From positions 1 through 17,024 of the forward strand of contig DATCLS010000040.1 in assembly GCA_036563805.1 (NCBI GenBank): 17,024 bases of DNA, written 5' to 3'. Source of the stretch: DATCLS01 sp036563805. GTDB taxonomy: Bacteria; Actinomycetota; Acidimicrobiia; Acidimicrobiales; VFJN01. The notes beneath the pieces were generated by a model, which ran no database searches, was not told the DNA's origin, and saw only the letters and a program-made list of their open reading frames with translations. Below are positions 14,476 through 17,024 of this stretch, in pieces (the stretch's first letter is position 1; every line of letters starts with the position of its first letter). Position numbers and translations under genes: made by a program.

Positions 14476-16014
14476 TCAGCCCCGCTCCGCCCAGCGGGCC
14501 ACGTTGGCCAGCACCGGCTCGGGGTCCGCCAGCGACGCGCACAGGGTGCGGTGGTAGAGGCACTCCTCGGCCGACCGCAGCGTCGTCCCCGGGAACCGGG
14601 CCCGGTAGGCGTCGACGTCGATCCGGTCCTCGGCGGTGAGCGTCGGCAGCAGGTCGGCGGTGCCGCTCCCCTCGTCGAACTGGGCCTTGTCCCGCCAGAC
14701 GACCGAGTCCGGCAACAGCCCGTCGACGGCCAGGCGGAGCACCGTCTTCTCCGGCGCCCCCTCGCCCGGGCGGCGCAGGGCGGGCGGGATCGACAGGGCG
14801 GTCTCGATCACCTCGAGGTCGAGGTAGGGGACCCGGGCCTCGAGGGCGTGGGCCATGGTGATCCGGTCGACCCGCTGCAGGTTGACGTGGTGCAGCTCGG
14901 CCAGCGAGCGGCGGGCGTCGGCCTGGAGGGCGGCGTCGCTGGTCAGGTCCTTGTGGTAGCGGTAGCCGGCGAACAGCTCGTCGGCACCCTCGCCGGTCAA
15001 CACGACCTTGACGTGCTCGGCGGCCAGGCGGGCGGTGAACCAGGTGGGCACGGCGCTGCGGACGAGGTCCTGGTCGAACGACTCCAGCGCGTGGACGATC
15101 TCGGGCAGCGCCGCCCGGATCTCCCGGGGGTCGAGCACGTACTCGTGGTGGATCGTGTCCAGGTGATCGGCGACCAGCCGGGCCGCCGCCAGGTCGGGGC
15201 TGCCGGCGAGGCCGACCGAGAACGTGTGCAGCTCGTCGACGTGCGGGCGCAGGAGCGCCACGATGGCGCTGCTGTCGAGCCCGCCGGACAGGAAGGCGCC
15301 GACCGGCACGTCGCTCATCAGGTGCCGGACGACCGCCGCTTCCAGGGCGTCGCGCACCCGCGCCGCGTGGTCGGCGAGCGTGCCGTCGACCGGGGCGGGG
15401 TCAGGCAGCTCGTAGTAGCGGTGGCTGCCCGAACGGCTCGACCACACCGTCCCGGGCGGGAACGGCCGGACGTCGGTCGTGCCCGTCGGGAACGCCCGCA
15501 GCTCGCTGCTGAACACCAGGCTCGTCCGGTACCGGCCGGTGTAGAGGGGCTTGATGCCGATCGGGTCGCGGCCGAGGATCAGCTCGCCGTCGCGGGCCAG
15601 GGCGAAGGCGAACATGCCGTGGAGGCGGGCGGTGGCCGCCGGCGCGGCCTCGTGCAGCAGGTGGAGGATGACCTCGCTGTCACTACGGGTGGCGAACGGC
15701 CGGTCGGCCTCGAGCTCGCGGCGAAGGGACGGGGCGTTGTAGACCTCGCCGTTGGCGACGAGGGCGTGGGTGGCGGACCGTGGGCCGGACCGGTCCTCGG
15801 CGTTCGCCGCGGCGTGCGGGGCGGCCGCCGGCGCGAGCAGCGGCTGGTCGCCGCCCTCCACGTCCACGATGCTGAGGCGGCGATGCCCCAAGGTGCCGAG
15901 GCCGGGTTCGGAGTAGAGCCCGTGGGCGTCGGGCCCCCGGTGGACGAGGCGATCGAGCATCGCCGTCACCGTCTTCGGATCATCCGCTCCCCACGTCCCG
16001 GCAATTCCACACAT
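14476..16014 (-). CDS. asnB: Asparagine synthetase (glutamine-hydrolysing)
   Basis: The 512-residue cytosolic two-domain enzyme makes asparagine from aspartate, ATP and glutamine. The N-terminal class II glutaminase begins MCGIAGTWG with the catalytic Cys2 (exposed after Met removal), followed by HRGPD (25-29), RRLSIVD (45-51) and NGEVYN (88-93). The synthetase domain has the ATP PP-loop SGGLDSS (243-249), GEGADELFAGY (341-351) and KAQFDEGSG (443-451), typical of genuine AsnB. An Ala-rich insert at about 61-82 interrupts the glutaminase domain. Family members range up to about 650 residues; this one is short but has every motif. AsnB-like enzymes also amidate other substrates, so asparagine is the default rather than proven. 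ATG 16014 lacks a strong Shine-Dalgarno. It is divergent from a class I amidotransferase gene across 116 bases. Confidence 0.92.
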   Translation of the reverse strand: MCGIAGTWGADDPKTVTAMLDRLVHRGPDAHGLYSEPGLGTLGHRRLSIVDVEGGDQPLLAPAAAPHAAANAEDRSGPRSATHALVANGEVYNAPSLRRELEADRPFATRSDSEVILHLLHEAAPAATARLHGMFAFALARDGELILGRDPIGIKPLYTGRYRTSLVFSSELRAFPTGTTDVRPFPPGTVWSSRSGSHRYYELPDPAPVDGTLADHAARVRDALEAAVVRHLMSDVPVGAFLSGGLDSSAIVALLRPHVDELHTFSVGLAGSPDLAAARLVADHLDTIHHEYVLDPREIRAALPEIVHALESFDQDLVRSAVPTWFTARLAAEHVKVVLTGEGADELFAGYRYHKDLTSDAALQADARRSLAELHHVNLQRVDRITMAHALEARVPYLDLEVIETALSIPPALRRPGEGAPEKTVLRLAVDGLLPDSVVWRDKAQFDEGSGTADLLPTLTAEDRIDVDAYRARFPGTTLRSAEECLYHRTLCASLADPEPVLANVARWAERG

Positions 16015-16033
16015 TTGTCCAGGTTACCGGCGT

Positions 16034-16081
16034 TTTCCGGAGCCGAAACCGAGCGTTCACGCCCCGTGCGGCTCCCGGAAA
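16034..16081. promoter_or_regulatory. Inverted repeat between divergent asnB and amidotransferase genes
   Basis: TTTCCGGAGCCG (16034-16045) is mirrored by CGGCTCCCGGAAA (16069-16081) with one extra C, separated by 23 bases. It occupies the middle of the 116-base divergent promoter region. It could be an operator for a shared regulator or a 5'-leader hairpin. I could not identify clear -10/-35 boxes. Confidence 0.4.
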
Positions 16082-16130
16082 CCAACGTGCCGTTAGCTCC
16101 CCGCCACGACGCGACCAGGAGCGAGGTGCC

Positions 16131-17024
16131 ATGCGCGGAAGGGGCCGGGGAGCAACCGTCTCCGTCGACTCTGTCGACTCTGTCCACGCTCTCGATGCTC
16201 TCGACGACCGGCGCATGGCCGATCTGCCGCGGCGACACGCCGCGGGCGGCGTGCCGCGGGTCGTCATCTGGGAGGCCGACGGCTCGCCCGACGGGCGCCA
16301 CCGCTACGGCGACGCCATCGCGGCCCGGCTGGCGGCGGCCGGCATCGCATCGACGACCGTGCCGCTGGCCCGGCGGCGGCCGAGCACCGAGGAGCTGGCC
16401 GCGCCGGTCCACGTGCTGAGCGGGGGCGAGACGTCGGCGACCTCGAACCGGCGCTGGGTGCGGGCGGCCCGGCGCTCGCTGGAGCCGGTCCTCGTCCGGG
16501 CGCGGGCCGGCGAGGCCGCGGTCACCGGGATCTGCTTCGGCGCCCAGCTGATCGCCGCCACGCTGGCCGGGCCGGGGGCGGTCTCGCCCCACCCGTCGGG
16601 GATGGAGGCCGGGCTGGCGGTGGTCTCCGGCTCTGCGGCCTCCGGCTCTGCGGGCTCCGGCGCCGGGGCCGCCGGGGTGGTCGTGTCCGAGCTCCACCAT
16701 CACCGCGTCGAGGTGGAGGCGGTCGCCGCCGTCGGCGGGGACGTCCTGCTGTCCAACGACCACACCGAGGTGCAGGCGTTCGCGGTGGGACCGGCGATCG
16801 TCGGCCTCCAGTTCCACCCCGAGCTCGACCCGGCCGCCATGCGGGCGACGCTCGGCGCCCACCGCCCGACCCTGCTGGCCCACGCCGCCGACCCCGCCGC
16901 CGCCCTGGCCTCCGTCGACCTCTTGGCCGACCGCTGGTGGGCCGGCGCCTTCGACCGCTTCATCGTCGACCCCGCCCGCCCCCGCCCCCTCACCCCGACG
17001 CCCCTCACCCCCTCCCCTCACTCC
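16131..17024 (+). CDS. Class I glutamine amidotransferase, 3' end beyond window
   Basis: The frame is open for 298 codons from ATG 16131 to the window edge without a stop, so the gene is incomplete at its 3' end. It is a triad-type (class I) glutaminase domain: nucleophile Cys135 in GICFGAQLIAA (133-143) and His229/Glu231 in GLQFHPEL (225-232), with the fold beginning at VVIWEADGSPDG (44-55). The chain is already at full single-domain length and ends in a Pro/Thr-rich tail, so the stop is probably close. AGGAG nine bases upstream supports the start. A GTCGACTCT direct repeat near the start encodes VDSVDSV in a variable N-terminal extension, and a GSAASGSAGSGAG insert (167-179) splits the domain. 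The acceptor substrate is unknown; it resembles orphan GMP-synthase-like amidotransferases. Confidence 0.82.
   Translation, partial: MRGRGRGATVSVDSVDSVHALDALDDRRMADLPRRHAAGGVPRVVIWEADGSPDGRHRYGDAIAARLAAAGIASTTVPLARRRPSTEELAAPVHVLSGGETSATSNRRWVRAARRSLEPVLVRARAGEAAVTGICFGAQLIAATLAGPGAVSPHPSGMEAGLAVVSGSAASGSAGSGAGAAGVVVSELHHHRVEVEAVAAVGGDVLLSNDHTEVQAFAVGPAIVGLQFHPELDPAAMRATLGAHRPTLLAHAADPAAALASVDLLADRWWAGAFDRFIVDPARPRPLTPTPLTPSPHS

Noticed and set aside
14551..16419. A 622-codon plus-strand frame opposite asnB and into the amidotransferase gene
   Set aside because: The asnB and amidotransferase frames have full catalytic motifs; this frame is an antisense shadow.

Overview
The window is very GC-rich (roughly 70-75% by eye) and tightly packed. 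GTG starts are frequent, several proteins have Pro/Ala/Gly-rich tails, and coding frames are almost saturated with G or C at third positions. Together with the gene content (FhuF-like 2Fe-2S protein, membrane pyrophosphatase, NhaA, ECF sigma/anti-sigma pair, HapE-like monooxygenase, AsnB) this suggests an actinobacterial chromosome. An acidimicrobial-type lineage is possible, but I cannot place it more precisely from sequence alone. I saw no rRNA, tRNA, CRISPR array or intact insertion sequence.

Layout. 1-2100: a GNAT acetyltransferase and a FhuF-like Fe-S protein (+), facing a small two-HTH recombinase-associated protein (-) that has a perfect 15-bp inverted repeat just upstream. 2340-4502: a structured leader followed by a membrane ion-pumping pyrophosphatase. 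4647-7389: a methyltransferase with protein-arginine-methyltransferase (PRMT) hallmarks, then a Pro/Ala-rich single-pass membrane protein. A 15-bp-stem hairpin at 7423-7460 lies where this gene meets a convergent DUF488 gene. 8135-10102 (-): a Baeyer-Villiger/FMO-type monooxygenase resembling 4-hydroxyacetophenone monooxygenase. 10265-11931: a second copy of the structured leader, a 17-codon upstream ORF and nhaA. 12036-13642: an ECF sigma factor overlapping a probable membrane anti-sigma factor, whose tail runs into a convergent SnoaL-like gene. 14476-17024: an AsnB-type asparagine synthetase divergent from a class I glutamine amidotransferase that runs off the window end.

Most notable observation: the pyrophosphatase and nhaA are about 8 kb apart, yet each is preceded by the same 20-nt element (GCCGGGAAGTCTGGTCGGCG). 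Around it lie matching upstream boxes and a closing stem whose 3' strand falls on the ribosome-binding site. Both genes move monovalent cations across the membrane. This points to a shared cis-acting RNA (a riboswitch-like translational control element) tying two cation transporters into one regulon. I cannot match it to a named RNA family without a covariance-model search. The pyrophosphatase carries K+-dependent-type residues and the acidic gate arrangement shared with Na+-pumping enzymes, which fits a sodium/proton theme. Second most notable is the bacterial PRMT-like enzyme with an intact double-E loop but TSW in place of the usual THW motif.
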